This document shows positions 9,935 to 19,732 of a stretch of DNA of 64,000 nucleotides, piece by piece. This DNA is from Isosphaeraceae bacterium (lineage in GTDB: Bacteria > Planctomycetota > Planctomycetia > Isosphaerales > Isosphaeraceae). The stretch is from the NCBI GenBank assembly GCA_026004735.1, contig BPJS01000001.1, positions 1,116,001 to 1,180,000 on the forward strand. The letters are read 5' to 3'. The notes beneath the pieces were generated by a model that was not told the DNA's origin, made no database searches, and saw only the letters and a list, made by a program, of their open reading frames with translations. Positions within the stretch are counted from its first letter, which is position 1, and each line of letters opens with the position of its first letter. The translations under genes and the position numbers were made by a program.

Positions 9935-11272
9935 TCACTCCGGCTTCGCGCCGCTTGCCGCCTTCTCCAGCATCTTCTGGCGGACCGCCGCATCCTCACT
10001 CGAAACCCCCGCCGGCGTCGCCGGAATCTTCGCCCGCGCCGCCGCGGCCGCTGCGGCCGCCGCGCCCGCTCCCGACGACCGATTCACGCTCGGGTCCGTC
10101 TTCAGCAGATCCATCGCCGCCGGCGCTTGCGTCATCACCGGCGCCTCGCCCTCCACCGGCGGCTTCACGCCCTGGTTGGCCAGCTTCACCGTCCCAGTCA
10201 GCTTGTTCTCAATCGCCGCAGCCTGCATCAACTCCGCAAACACCTGTTCCATGTGCTGCTGCACCTTCGATTCGAAAATCGCGTCCCGGATCTGCTTGGC
10301 CAGCGCCGGATCATTCGGATCATACGACCGCGCCGGGATCAACCCCTCCCGCTTCACCAGCAACCACGTCTCCTCCGTCACCTGGATCGGACCCGTGATG
10401 TCCCCGTCCTTCGGCTTGTGCGTGGGGTCCTTGTCCTCAGGATCTCCATCCACAAGCTGCGCAAAAATCTTGTCCGTCACCTCCCGCGGATAGCTGTGAC
10501 GCCGTAACGGTCCATTAATCGGCTTGCCCCCATCAGCTCGCGACGCCGGGTCAATCGACCGCGGATCATTCCGCGCCAAGTTCTCAAAACCTCCCGGATT
10601 CTTCTTCAGCTCCTCCCACAACTGCATCGCATGCTCCAGCGACCGCGTCATGATCATCCGGTAGACCAGTTGCTCCCCAAATTGCGACGCATACGCCGCC
10701 TTCAGATCCTCATCCGTGATCTCGACCCGCTTCGACGCCAACTTACGCAACGCCAGCGCCGGATAAATAATGTCCCGCGCATACTGCGCCGGGCTGATAT
10801 TGCGCTCCTTGGCCAGCGTCCTCAGCCAGTGCTCCTTCGAAACCCCCGCCATCGACATCGCCACCCGCTCAATCTCCGCGTCAATCTCCGCCGCCGTCAC
10901 CTCAACCTTCTCGGCCTTCATCGCCTGTTCAATCAGCTTGCGCGCAATCAGCGTCTCCAGAATTTCCTCCCCCTTGCGCGCCACGGCCTCGTCAGCCAAC
11001 TGCTGCCGCGTAATTACCTCGTTGTTCACAATCGCCACCGGGTCGCTCGGATTGACCGGCACCCGCATCAACCGCGCCTGACCCACCGGCGGCGCCGTTG
11101 CCGCGGCGTTCCCAGAACCTGCCGCTGCTGCCCCGGCCGGTGCCGCCGCCTTGGCCGCCGCCGGCGGCTTGCTCCCCTTGATCAGTTGCGCCTCCGTCCG
11201 CCCGGCGAGTCCCAGCAGACCAACCGCCCCCACCCACACGCCAAACCACAATCGAACACCGGCCGACCTCAT
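9935..11272 (-). CDS. Exported PPIC-type peptidyl-prolyl isomerase / SurA-like chaperone
   Basis: 445 aa from ATG 11272, chosen over 11434 because AAGGAGG stands just upstream and a signal peptide follows (RLWFGVWVGAVGLLGLAG). Residues 30-75 are Ala/Pro-rich. A SurA-N-like helical domain follows (VAIVNNEVITRQQLADEAV ... LIARKLIEQAM), then a parvulin-like region (YRMIMTRS ... FENLARNDP ... DGGKPINGPLRR). The family assists folding of exported proteins. The parvulin part carries an insertion rich in charged residues (EDKDPTHKPKDGD). The 3' end is Ala-rich. Confidence 0.86.
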   Translation of the reverse strand: MRSAGVRLWFGVWVGAVGLLGLAGRTEAQLIKGSKPPAAAKAAAPAGAAAAGSGNAAATAPPVGQARLMRVPVNPSDPVAIVNNEVITRQQLADEAVARKGEEILETLIARKLIEQAMKAEKVEVTAAEIDAEIERVAMSMAGVSKEHWLRTLAKERNISPAQYARDIIYPALALRKLASKRVEITDEDLKAAYASQFGEQLVYRMIMTRSLEHAMQLWEELKKNPGGFENLARNDPRSIDPASRADGGKPINGPLRRHSYPREVTDKIFAQLVDGDPEDKDPTHKPKDGDITGPIQVTEETWLLVKREGLIPARSYDPNDPALAKQIRDAIFESKVQQHMEQVFAELMQAAAIENKLTGTVKLANQGVKPPVEGEAPVMTQAPAAMDLLKTDPSVNRSSGAGAAAAAAAAARAKIPATPAGVSSEDAAVRQKMLEKAASGAKPE

Positions 11273-11432
11273 GGCTGCGCCTCCTTGTGAGCCATCCGTC
11301 GACCCGGCGGCCGCCTCCTCAACCGCGCGCCGTTCCCTGTTGATCCCCGGGTCGTCGCCCAAACGGTAGAATCCTTGGCCAATTCGGTCAACTCCAATCC
11401 CGTCCGGCTCCACCCCCTCCGAAACTCCTCCC

Positions 11433-13229
11433 ATGCCATCCGACCTGCTCCCCGCCCCACGCGCTCGCCCCTCGGTATGCCGCCACCCCCATCCGCGACG
11501 ACTCGCCCCAGCCTCGCTCCTGGCGCTTCTCGTCCACCTCTTCGCGACCCCCAGCCCTGCCGACCAGTTCCAGCGTCACGTCGTCGTGGCCCAGGAAGCC
11601 CATGCCGCCGATGCCGGCCTGGCCATCCTCCGCGCCGGCGGCAACGCCATCGACGCCGCCATCGCCACCGCCTTCGCCCTTGCCGTCACCCACCCCGCCG
11701 CAGGCAACCTCGGCGGCGGCGGCTTCGCCGTCGTCTACCTGGCCTCACCCCGCCAGGTCGCCACGATCGACTTCCGCGAGACCGCACCCGCCACCGCCTC
11801 CCCCACGATGTACCTGGACGACCAAGGCCGCCTGCTCCCCAACCACCGCCTCGGTCCCCGCGCCGCCGGTGTCCCGGGCACCGTCCGCGGCCTCGGACTG
11901 CTTCACCGCCGATTCGGCCGGCTCCCCTGGCACCAACTCCTCGAACCGGCCATCAACCTCGCACGCAACGGCTTCCCCGTCTCCCCGGTCCTGGCCCGCT
12001 CCCTCAACGCCCAACTCTTCGACTCAACCGGTCCCCTCGATCCCGCCGCCCAGCTCGGCGCTGGATTACATCGTCTCGCCGCCTTCCCCGCCAGCGTCGC
12101 CGCCTTCCGTCGCCCCGACGCCCAGCCCTGGCAGCCCGGCGACCGCCTCACCCAGCCCGACCTCGCTCAAACTCTCCAACGCCTCGCCGACCAGGGACCC
12201 GACGAATTCTACGTCGGTCGCACCGCCTCCCTCATCGCCGACTACTGCGCCGCCGCCGGTGGCCTCATCACCCGCGACGACCTCGCCGCCTACCGCGCCA
12301 TCCTCCGCCCCCCCATCCATGCCCGCTTCCGCGGCTTCGACATCTACAGCGTCGGCCCCCCCTCGTCCGGAGGCATCACCCTGGCCCTGATGCTCGCCCA
12401 CCTCGATCCCGCTCCCTTGACCCGTCCCGACGACCCCACCACCCTCCACCTCATCACCGAAGCCATGCGCCGCGCCTACCTTGTGCGCGCCCTCACACTG
12501 GCCGATCCCATCGCTCTCCCCGTCCCGCCCCACACCCTCACCTCACCCCCCCTGATCGACGCCCTCCGCGCCTCCACCACCGACCAGGCCACCCCCAGCT
12601 CCTCCCTAGCTCCCATTCTCATCGCCGACAGCCCCGGCGAGGGCCCGCAGACCACACACCTTTCCACCCTTGACGCCGACGGCAACGCCGTCGCCCTCAC
12701 CTACACCCTCGAAGAAGGCTATGGCTGCAAGGCCGTCGTCCCCGGCGCTGGCTTCCTCCTCAACAACGAAATGGGCGACTTCAACCTCATCCCCGGCCGA
12801 ACCGACTCCTCCGGCCGCATCGGCACCCGACCCAACCGCATCGCCCCCCACAAACGCATGCTCAGCTCTCAATGCCCCACGATCGTCCTCCACAACCAGA
12901 GCCTGCGCCTGGTCACCGGCTCCCCCGGCGGCCGCACCATCCCCAACACCGTCCTCTGGATCCTGCTCCGCGCCCTGGTCTTCCAGGACCCCCCCGACAC
13001 CGTCGTTCGCGGCCCCCGCACCCACCACGCCTGGCTCCCCGACCGCCTCCTCCTCGAAGGGGACTCCTGGCCCCCGGCCACCCTCGACGCCCTCCGCGCC
13101 CGCGGCCACACCCTCCTCCAGATCCCCATCCAGGGCGATGCCCACACCATCCTCATCGACCCCTCAGACCACACCATCCACGGCCTGGCCGATCCACGCC
13201 ACCTCCAGTCCAAGGCCGCTGGCGACTAA
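11433..13229 (+). CDS. ggt: Gamma-glutamyltransferase
   Basis: 598 aa, usual family length. A basic N-terminus and a hydrophobic stretch (ASLLALLVHLFA) form a signal peptide. The large-subunit part has EAHAADAGLAILRAGGNAID and HPAAGNLGGGGF. Autocleavage should occur before the nucleophilic Thr of QTTHLSTLDADGNAV, giving the small subunit that contains LNNEMGDFN and the SPGGRTIPN oxyanion motif. The enzyme transfers or hydrolyses the gamma-glutamyl group of glutathione in the periplasm. The gene starts 160 bp from the divergent foldase gene. The start codon choice is uncertain because no Shine-Dalgarno is visible. Confidence 0.94.
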   Translation: MPSDLLPAPRARPSVCRHPHPRRLAPASLLALLVHLFATPSPADQFQRHVVVAQEAHAADAGLAILRAGGNAIDAAIATAFALAVTHPAAGNLGGGGFAVVYLASPRQVATIDFRETAPATASPTMYLDDQGRLLPNHRLGPRAAGVPGTVRGLGLLHRRFGRLPWHQLLEPAINLARNGFPVSPVLARSLNAQLFDSTGPLDPAAQLGAGLHRLAAFPASVAAFRRPDAQPWQPGDRLTQPDLAQTLQRLADQGPDEFYVGRTASLIADYCAAAGGLITRDDLAAYRAILRPPIHARFRGFDIYSVGPPSSGGITLALMLAHLDPAPLTRPDDPTTLHLITEAMRRAYLVRALTLADPIALPVPPHTLTSPPLIDALRASTTDQATPSSSLAPILIADSPGEGPQTTHLSTLDADGNAVALTYTLEEGYGCKAVVPGAGFLLNNEMGDFNLIPGRTDSSGRIGTRPNRIAPHKRMLSSQCPTIVLHNQSLRLVTGSPGGRTIPNTVLWILLRALVFQDPPDTVVRGPRTHHAWLPDRLLLEGDSWPPATLDALRARGHTLLQIPIQGDAHTILIDPSDHTIHGLADPRHLQSKAAGD

Positions 13230-13454
13230 GCCATCTTGCCCGGAACAGGCTCCTCAGCCGGCAAATTCGGCCCGTTTCCCGGCTTTTTGGCCCATTTTTG
13301 CTCATGATCCCCTAGAAACCCTCTGCTTTTGCTGTATGTTCGGGGCTCAGACATCCGATGAGGTGGTGCAGAGACCGCGCCGTCGGGTCGCGTGGGGCCT
13401 GAGGCCGCGGCCATCTCGCTCACCACCACCAGGATGCGGAGGTATCGAGGATCC

Positions 13455-13802
13455 ATGGCCAAGAAAGCTGCCCCCAAGGCCGGCGACTCGGCTAAGCCCA
13501 AGGCGGCCACCAAGTCCGAACTCTACAGCACCCTCGCCGAGAAAACCGGACTGACCAAGAAAGAAGTCGCCAGCGTTTTCGACGCGTTCGTCGATCTGAC
13601 CCGCAAACACCTGGGCAAGAAAGGCCCCGGCGTCATCCTCATTCCCGGCATGGCCAAGATCAAGGCCACCATCAAGCCGGCCACCAAGGCCACCACCAAG
13701 CCCAACCCGTTCAAACCGGGCGAGATGATGACCGTCAAAGCCAAGCCCGCCACCACCCGGTTCAAGATCGTCCCGCTCAAGGCGTACAAGGAATCTCTCT
13801 GA
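13455..13802 (+). CDS. HU/IHF-family DNA-binding protein
   Basis: 115 aa from ATG 13455, preceded by GGAGGT and GAGG; an in-frame start at 13392 is unlikely. A Lys/Ala/Pro-rich N-terminal arm of about 20 residues leads into the helical half (SELYSTLAEKTGLTKKEV, FDAFVDLTRKHL). The beta-arm half is PGMAKIKATIKPATKAT, then KPGEMMTVKAKPATTRFKI. HU-like proteins bend and compact DNA as dimers. Planctomycete members often carry Lys-rich tails like this one. Confidence 0.9.
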   Translation: MAKKAAPKAGDSAKPKAATKSELYSTLAEKTGLTKKEVASVFDAFVDLTRKHLGKKGPGVILIPGMAKIKATIKPATKATTKPNPFKPGEMMTVKAKPATTRFKIVPLKAYKESL

Positions 13803-14208
13803 CACCCTCCAGGTTTCCTCCTCACAGTTCTGCGTGCGACTGTCACCTGGGCCGGGATCGCTCGCCGCTCCCGGCCCCTTCCCATCGCTCAGCACACTCC
13901 TCAGATCGCTCTCGTTTTCCTCGCGAGCCCCAGGGCTCTCGTCAGCCCTCCCAGCCGCTCGCTTCGGAACTGCCGTCCTGCCCCGCTTCACTCAACCATA
14001 GCCGACTCGGAACGCCCCGTCCCCATCACGCCGATCCCCGGACGGTCGTTTCGACCCCGCGCTCGATCGCCCCCATCCCTTCCTCCCCGCGCGGCCAAGA
14101 ATCAAGCCCTGCGCAAGCCACTCGACCTCGATTCCCGCCTCCGCGGGAATGACGGCCTTCTCGACCCTCCCCCCAACTCCATACCGGGCGCACCTCTAGC
14201 CCTCCGCC
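13803..14208. other. Convergent intergenic gap with a REP-like palindrome
   Basis: 406 bp between the HU gene and the kinase tail, no gene seen. It contains the short hairpin ATTCCCGC-CTCC-GCGGGAAT at 14131-14150 followed by GACGG, resembling the dispersed REP-type palindromes of many genomes. Only one copy was seen in this window. Confidence 0.45.
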
Positions 14209-14463
14209 TCACTTCCTCGAGTCGCTTGCTTGCCCGATCCTTTCCTCAACCTCCTCCCACAGCGCCCGCCAGGCCTCACGTTCGGACTCGGGCAAACCGT
14301 CGATCGCTGCGCCGCGGACGGAGGCAAGATCGGGGTCGCGTTGCCAGTGAGCGAGGGTCTTCACGACGAACGATCGGCCCGGCGGCTCGTCGCGATCGAC
14401 GATCCCGGCCCAGGTGGCAAGTTCGGCCCGCAGCCACCCAAGGGCCTGGGCGCGGAGCTTCAC
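14209..14463 (-). pseudogene. Displaced C-terminal tail of the kinase-TPR protein (frameshifted)
   Basis: An 84-codon frame starting at a GTG that overlaps the kinase stop (GGGTGA). Its product (VKLRAQALGWLRAELATW ... LAHWQRDPDLASVRG ... LPESEREAWRALWEEV) is the extreme C-terminus normally fused to planctomycete kinase-TPR proteins that end in an AACAAALAAA-type stretch. One extra G in the GGG run at 14463-14465 would join the frames as AAG-VKLR. So the gene carries a one-base indel, or the two parts are translationally coupled, or the base is a sequencing error. Confidence 0.75.
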
Positions 14464-17400
14464 CCTGCGGCGTCATCGGGCGGAGGTGCGTCCCTGCCCT
14501 GGGCGGCAGCCGCCAGCGCCGCGGCACAGGCAGCGTTGTAAGCGTGCTGACGCTGGCGATCTTCGGCCAACGTCGGGTCCGCCTCCAACGCCTCGCCCCA
14601 GAGCCGCGCAGCCAACGCGAAGCGCTTGGTGTCGTAGGCCCGCTGGGCCAGGGCGAGGCGTTCGGCGTTGTCGGTCGGGGCAGCGCCGCCGGCGACTGCG
14701 GCGAGGCGTGCATCGAGCGCCACCTGGGCCGGGTCGCTGGCCACCAGCTCGGCCAGTTCACGCTGGGCTGCGGCGGCTTCGTCGGCGTTGCCGAGGGCGG
14801 TGGCGGCCTGGATCAGGTTCGTCAGGTGGCTTCTCAGGAATTGGCGATACTGGGGGTGATTCGGGGTGGCGGCCAGAGCCTTTTTTTGCCAGGTGATTGC
14901 CTGCGTGAGCTTCCCGCGAGCCGGCATCCAGCGCCGGGCGGCCAGGTCGATCGCGGCCAGCGCGTTGAGGGTCGCACCGAGTGCGCTGGCATAGTAGAGG
15001 TTCTCGGGATGCTCTCGCGCCATCCGCTCCCAAATCGCGAGGGCTTGGGTGAAGGAGGCCAGGGCGTCGTCAGGCCGGCCGGTCTCCAGCAGCAGGACCC
15101 CGATGTTGTAGTGGCTTCTGGCCAGGTCGCTTTGGAACTCGGTGACGATGGGGTTCTCCGCGACCAGCCGCTCCTGGATCTCAAGGGCGCGGGTGAACGA
15201 AGCGAGGGCGTCGGCAGGCCGGCCGGTCTCTTTCAGTAGGGCGCCGATGTTGTTGTGGCTACTGGCCAGGTGGCTCTGGAATTCGGTGACCGTGGGGTTC
15301 TCCGCGGCCAGCCGCTCCTGGATCTCAAGGGCGCGGGTGAACGAAGCGAGGGCGTCGGCAGGCCGGCCGGTCTCGCTCAGCAGGTTGCCGATGTTGTTGT
15401 GGCTTGTGGCCAGGTCGCTCTGGAACTGGGTGACGGTGGGGTTCTCGGCGGCCAGCCGCTCCTGGATCTCAACGGCGCGAGTGTAAGAGGCGAGGGCGTC
15501 GTCAGGCCGGCCGGTCTCGCTCTGCAGGAGGCCGATGTTGTGGTGGCTTCTGGCCAGGTCGCTCTGGAACTGGGTGACGGTGGGGTTCTCGGCGGCCAGC
15601 CGCTCGAAGATCTCGAGCGCGCGGGTGTAGGAAGCGAGGGCGTCGGCAGGCCGGCCGGTTGCGCGCAGCAGGAGGCCGATGTTGTTGTGGCTTCTGGCCA
15701 GGTCGCCCTGGAAATGGGTGACGGCGGGGTTCTCGGCGGCCAGCCGCTCCTGGATCTCAAGGGCGCGGGTGAACGAAGCGAGGGCGTCGTCAGGCCTGCC
15801 GGTCGCGCTCAGCATGTTGCCGATGTTGTTGTGGCTTCTGGCCAGGTCGCTCTGGAACTGGGTGACGGTGGGGTTCTCCGCCGCCAACCGCTCCTGGATT
15901 TCAACGGCGCGGGTGTAGGAGGCGAGGGCGTCGTCAGGCCGGCCGGTCTCTTTCAGCAGGACGCCGACGTTGTTGTGGCTTCTGGCCAGCCCGCTCTGGA
16001 ACTGGGTGACGGTGGGGTTCTCCGCGGCCAGCCGCTCCCAGATCGCCAACGCTTCCCGATGCGCCCGCAGGGCATCCTGCTTATTGCCGATGTCGTCCGT
16101 GAGACTACCCAGGTCGAACGCCGCCTCGGCCAACCGCTGAAGCGCCTCGGGCCGCGTGTCGTGATCGGCCTGGAGCTGGTCGCGGAGCGTCTTGAAGAAC
16201 GCCAGCGGCTCCTTGAGCAGCGTCTTGCGGAGATTCTCCAGCGCTGGGTTGTTCTTCAGCTCGGGATTGTCGGCCACGGCGTCGCGGAAGCGCTTGACGG
16301 CGTCGATGGCCTGTTGCTCGCGGGCCTCGGCGCGGCTCCGCTGAAGCGTGAGGTCGGTGTTGGCCTGAGTCAGCGCGGCGTTGGCGGTGGCCAGGTCGCG
16401 GTTCTTGCCCTCCAGGACCGAGGCGAACGTCGCCAGCCCAGCGGCGCCCAGGAGCATAAAGCCGGCGACCGACGCCGCCAGGCCGAGCTGCCAGCGACGC
16501 TTGCGCCGCTCCTCGGCGGCGCGGGCCTCGGCGGCGGCCTGGGCCAGCTCGGCCCGGCGCAGCCGATCCTGGACGCCCGCCCGATAGGCGGCGACCCGCG
16601 CGGCGACGGCCCCCGCGTCCCGGGGCCGGGCCGCCGGCTCGGGGGCGAGACAGTCGCGGCACAACGCCAGCAGATCATCCGCGGGCCGAGAGTCCGGAGC
16701 CGATCGCGACGCCAAGGAGGGCGCGGGCCAGACCGCCTCAAGCCGCCCCAGCGCCTCGGTCAGGTCGCCCCGGGCCGCCTTCGCCTGAATCTCACCGGCC
16801 GTGCGGCCAGTGAACGCCGGACTACCGGTGAGCAGCTCGCAGAGGATCGACCCCAGGGCGAACACATCAGAGCGTTCGTCGATCAGGTCCACCTCGCCCC
16901 GCGCCTGCTCGGGGCTCATATACGCCGGCGTGCCCATGACCGAGCCGGCACGCGAGGCGTCCGTGTCGCCCCGCGCCGTCGCGATCACCGTCTGCTCACG
17001 CTCGAGGCCGGCGGCCGGGTCGTCGACCACGCCGCGGGGCAGGACCTTGGCCAGGCCCCAGTCCATGACCTGGACCTCGCCAAAGCTGCCGACCATGACG
17101 TTCGACGGCTTCAGGTCGCGGTGAATGACCCCGCGGGCATGGGCGTAGGCGACGGTCTGGCAGATCGCCTCGAAGATCACCAGCAGATGTCCGACGTCCG
17201 TGGTCGGTCGTGCCTGGTCCGCAGCGTCGGCAGACGGGGCGTCCCCGGCTCCCCCGCCCTCGGTCGAGGAACCGGCAAGCGGCCCGCCCACGCCGGCGGC
17301 GCGGCGGTCGGCGAGGATCTGGGCCAGGGTGCGGCCCTTGACAAGCTTCATCGAGAAGAACGGCCGGCGGTCGGCCATCGTCCCCAGCTCATAAATCGGC

Positions 17401-17855
17401 ACGACCCCAGGGTGCTGCAATTGTCCGCCGATCTGCGCCTCCTCGACGAACCGGCGGACCATCTCGGGTTGGTCGCGATACTCGTCGCGGAGGACCTTGA
17501 GGGCGACCTCGCGGTTGAGGTCGGGGTCGCGGCCCTTGAGCACAGCGCCCATGCCGCCGCGGCCGATCTCGCCGTCGATCCGGTACCGCAGCGTCGGATC
17601 GGCCGGGGCCGGGCCGAGCACCGGTGAAGGCTCCTCGCCGGGCTGGATCTCACGGAGGAGCACCCGGGGCACGTGGTTGATCGACTGGGCGATGGTCTCG
17701 AGCGCGCCGCGCTTGGGGTCGACGGTGGCGGCGGGGCCGGAGCGGGAGAGGCTCAGATCAGGCCCATCGAGGCCGACCTTCAGCAGGCAGGCGGGGCAGG
17801 GGCCGTCGGCCGGCTTGAGGGCACCGCAGGCAGGGCAGGGGCTGGGCGCAGACAT
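14460..17855 (-). CDS. Transmembrane Ser/Thr protein kinase with TPR array
   Basis: 1131 aa, GGAGG before the ATG. An N-terminal zinc knuckle pair (CPACG, CPACL) is followed by a Hanks-type kinase (about 92-420). It shows GRGGMGAV, VALKVL, HRDLKPSNV, DWGLAK (DWG replacing DFG) and GTPAYMSPEQARGE. A long insert with a Gly/Ser/Asp-rich loop sits after the hinge. A membrane helix (about 455-478) precedes a coiled coil and seven near-identical 48-aa TPR units (LAAENPTVTQFQSDLARSH type), then divergent TPRs. The kinase faces the cytoplasm and the TPRs lie outside. The gene stops early relative to the family; see the displaced tail. Confidence 0.93.
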   Translation of the reverse strand: MSAPSPCPACGALKPADGPCPACLLKVGLDGPDLSLSRSGPAATVDPKRGALETIAQSINHVPRVLLREIQPGEEPSPVLGPAPADPTLRYRIDGEIGRGGMGAVLKGRDPDLNREVALKVLRDEYRDQPEMVRRFVEEAQIGGQLQHPGVVPIYELGTMADRRPFFSMKLVKGRTLAQILADRRAAGVGGPLAGSSTEGGGAGDAPSADAADQARPTTDVGHLLVIFEAICQTVAYAHARGVIHRDLKPSNVMVGSFGEVQVMDWGLAKVLPRGVVDDPAAGLEREQTVIATARGDTDASRAGSVMGTPAYMSPEQARGEVDLIDERSDVFALGSILCELLTGSPAFTGRTAGEIQAKAARGDLTEALGRLEAVWPAPSLASRSAPDSRPADDLLALCRDCLAPEPAARPRDAGAVAARVAAYRAGVQDRLRRAELAQAAAEARAAEERRKRRWQLGLAASVAGFMLLGAAGLATFASVLEGKNRDLATANAALTQANTDLTLQRSRAEAREQQAIDAVKRFRDAVADNPELKNNPALENLRKTLLKEPLAFFKTLRDQLQADHDTRPEALQRLAEAAFDLGSLTDDIGNKQDALRAHREALAIWERLAAENPTVTQFQSGLARSHNNVGVLLKETGRPDDALASYTRAVEIQERLAAENPTVTQFQSDLARSHNNIGNMLSATGRPDDALASFTRALEIQERLAAENPAVTHFQGDLARSHNNIGLLLRATGRPADALASYTRALEIFERLAAENPTVTQFQSDLARSHHNIGLLQSETGRPDDALASYTRAVEIQERLAAENPTVTQFQSDLATSHNNIGNLLSETGRPADALASFTRALEIQERLAAENPTVTEFQSHLASSHNNIGALLKETGRPADALASFTRALEIQERLVAENPIVTEFQSDLARSHYNIGVLLLETGRPDDALASFTQALAIWERMAREHPENLYYASALGATLNALAAIDLAARRWMPARGKLTQAITWQKKALAATPNHPQYRQFLRSHLTNLIQAATALGNADEAAAAQRELAELVASDPAQVALDARLAAVAGGAAPTDNAERLALAQRAYDTKRFALAARLWGEALEADPTLAEDRQRQHAYNAACAAALAAAAQGRDAPPPDDAAG
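15025..16065 (-). repeat. Seven tandem 144-bp units encoding TPRs
   Basis: Inside the kinase gene the same 144-bp unit (48 codons) recurs seven times with few changes; for example the CAGCCGCTCCTGGATCTC stretch recurs every 144 bp from about 15163 to 15883. The units encode TPRs differing at a few positions (GNMLSAT, GLLLRAT, GALLKET). The nucleotide similarity implies recent expansion or gene conversion. Copy number is likely to vary between strains. Confidence 0.85.
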
Positions 17856-17974
17856 CGCGTGGTGACCTCCCGCGTCGGGTCGATGGGCGTCGTCGGCACC
17901 GACGTGATAGTGGTTTTAGCCTTATCAAGATAGTCCGGCTGAACCTCGCCGTCGGCACAAAAAAGCTCCGACCC

Positions 17975-18302
17975 TCACCCCGCGCTCGCCTCCATCCCCC
18001 GCCACGCCCGCGCTAGATCAAGCCAACCCACCGTCTCGCAGATCCGGGCCAGCCGCCCGTAGAGCGCCTTCGCCTCCGGCCCGCCCCGGGTCCCCAGCGT
18101 CGCCAGCTCATTGATCGCCCCGGGCACCGCCTCCCGCGCTGACCGAATCGCCTGGTACGCCGCCTGCTCCGCCGCCGCCTCGTCGCCGCGCCCGAGCCTC
18201 CGCAGCACCCGCGCCTGCCGGAAGTGCGCCTGAGGGTCGAACGGCGCGAGCTCCAACGCGCGTCGGAACGCCGCCTCCGCCGCCTCCAGATCGCCCCGCG
18301 AC
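17975..18302. repeat. 328-bp direct repeat, copy 1
   Basis: Matches 21472-21799 with one mismatch seen by eye (G near 18238 against A). It begins exactly at the shared TGA stop of the two minus-strand frames and ends where the prepilin (18303 on) and the TPR gene (21800 on) diverge. Confidence 0.92.
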
Positions 18303-18475
18303 GCCTGGTAGTTCGCCAGCGCCAGCCCGAACTGCTTCAGGTGGTTCTGGCACTCCAGCCGCCGCGCCGACTCGGGCGCCGCCTGCACGGCCGGCAGCGT
18401 CAGCGCGACCAGCACCCCGACGAGGCCGATCGCCACGAGCAGCTCAATGAGCGTGATGCCGGCACGGGGACGCAT
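17975..18475 (-). CDS. Chimeric protein: prepilin-type N-terminus fused to a duplicated TPR C-terminus
   Basis: 166 aa from ATG 18475. Residues 1-59 are a DUF1559-type prepilin N-terminus ([42 protein letters not shown]). From residue 58 on the sequence equals the last 108 residues of the TPR protein encoded at 21472-22728. The join falls at the edge of the 328-bp direct repeat, so the normal DUF1559 beta-domain with its C-terminal DG motif has been lost. It may be exported by the pilin route but is probably not a functional DUF1559 protein. It starts 19 bp after the upstream gene. Confidence 0.85.
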   Translation of the reverse strand: MRPRAGITLIELLVAIGLVGVLVALTLPAVQAAPESARRLECQNHLKQFGLALANYQASRGDLEAAEAAFRRALELAPFDPQAHFRQARVLRRLGRGDEAAAEQAAYQAIRSAREAVPGAINELATLGTRGGPEAKALYGRLARICETVGWLDLARAWRGMEASAG

Positions 18476-18494
18476 GGGACAGGGGGGTAGACGT

Positions 18495-19610
18495 TCAGGC
18501 CGCGCGGGCGCGGCGACGGTGGCGATGGAAAGCCAGAAATGCACCGAAGGCGACGGTCAGCGCGACGGTCATCCACGGGAACGAACGGGCTTGGGGCGGC
18601 TGGGTGTGAGCACCACCTTGGGTGTACTTCCGAACTAGCTTGTCGCCTTGGAAGACGTAAACGTCGACACCATTGGGTATCTCGATGTTGCGGAACAGGC
18701 CGACATCGTATTGGGGGTCGAGTTTGGCCATCTCCACGAACTTCTTGATCGTGTTGGCAACCACGTGTCGACCATGCTCGTAACTCGCCACATCGAAGAC
18801 CCGCAGGACCGATCGGAAAGGAAACCAAACGCCCGGGGCAATCTCGCGAAGGTCTTCGACCCAACCGACTTCCATAGGATCATCATTCTCGTTCCAGGGG
18901 CTCTGAAAGAACTCGGTTCGTACCGCTAGGTAGTTCCTATCCGGCGCGATCCAGAGGAAACGAACGTGCGGCCGCGAGCGATCCGTCCAGGAATCGATCA
19001 GGTATTCAATCCTCAGCTTATGGCACTTCAGGTCTTGGATTTCGTCGTCGCCCACGTAGGTGATTCTCGTCGTCATATCACGGAACCGCGGCAGTGAGCG
19101 GAGGAAGACGTCCCCTCGCAGGAACTGCGAGAGCGGGAAATCGACTCCCGCGCTCTCGACGAGGAAGATCGTGTGCGGCCGGAATCCCGAGAGGTCCGGG
19201 CTCCGACCGTCTCGAATATTCGCGACGGACTCTTGATCGACGACGCGCGTGGTCAGGCCATCGAATCCCGCACGATAGCTGCCATCCTGAATCTCACCGG
19301 AGACCGCGACGTCCTTTCCGTCGTGGCTGACGTAGAGCATGCCCTGTTGCGACACGAAGCGTGACGAGCGATCGCCTCGTGCAAGATAGATGGGCAGGCG
19401 ATTTATGGGCTCGCCCAATTGGCTCTCTGTGCGCAGTCGTACCTCAAGGTTCTCGTAGAGTGACTCATTGGAGAGGAGATTATCGACGATCCGTGTGAGT
19501 TCGGTTCCTGCCGCGTCGGCTTGCGTGGTCGCATGGGCCGCTCGTCCGCACGCGATGCAGAGCGCGAGAACGACCGCCTCGACCAGAGCCGTGCGATTCC
19601 CCATCATCAC
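18495..19610 (-). CDS. Exported protein with C-terminal membrane anchor, function unknown
   Basis: 371 aa. A signal peptide ([16 protein letters not shown]) precedes a beta-rich body of repeated strands ([49 protein letters not shown]). This pattern is reminiscent of LolA-like lipoprotein-binding folds, but that is an inference. The end is a hydrophobic helix plus an Arg/His cluster ([25 protein letters not shown]), a PEP-CTERM-like sorting tail. It lies 122 bp downstream of the Cys-rich gene and 19 bp upstream of the prepilin chimera. All four genes of the insert run the same way, so they may form one transcript. Codon use is less extreme than in neighbours. Confidence 0.75.
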   Translation of the reverse strand: MMMGNRTALVEAVVLALCIACGRAAHATTQADAAGTELTRIVDNLLSNESLYENLEVRLRTESQLGEPINRLPIYLARGDRSSRFVSQQGMLYVSHDGKDVAVSGEIQDGSYRAGFDGLTTRVVDQESVANIRDGRSPDLSGFRPHTIFLVESAGVDFPLSQFLRGDVFLRSLPRFRDMTTRITYVGDDEIQDLKCHKLRIEYLIDSWTDRSRPHVRFLWIAPDRNYLAVRTEFFQSPWNENDDPMEVGWVEDLREIAPGVWFPFRSVLRVFDVASYEHGRHVVANTIKKFVEMAKLDPQYDVGLFRNIEIPNGVDVYVFQGDKLVRKYTQGGAHTQPPQARSFPWMTVALTVAFGAFLAFHRHRRRARAA

Positions 19611-19732
19611 GTTCGATTCTCCCCGTCGTGCCTCACCATGCGATCACACCCGCCAGCCACCGCGTGGTTCCGCCGCACCGCCGGCCATCGTGGTGTCATT
19701 ATCGACGCGGATTACATCATCGAGATTCACTT

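Noticed and set aside
15025..16065. CRISPR-like regular repeats
   Set aside because: The 144-bp periodicity is coding (48 codons) and encodes TPRs; there are no short repeats with unique spacers.
15255..17627. A 790-codon plus-strand open frame across the kinase-TPR gene
   Set aside because: Antisense shadow; its apparent repeats mirror the TPR units of the real minus-strand gene.
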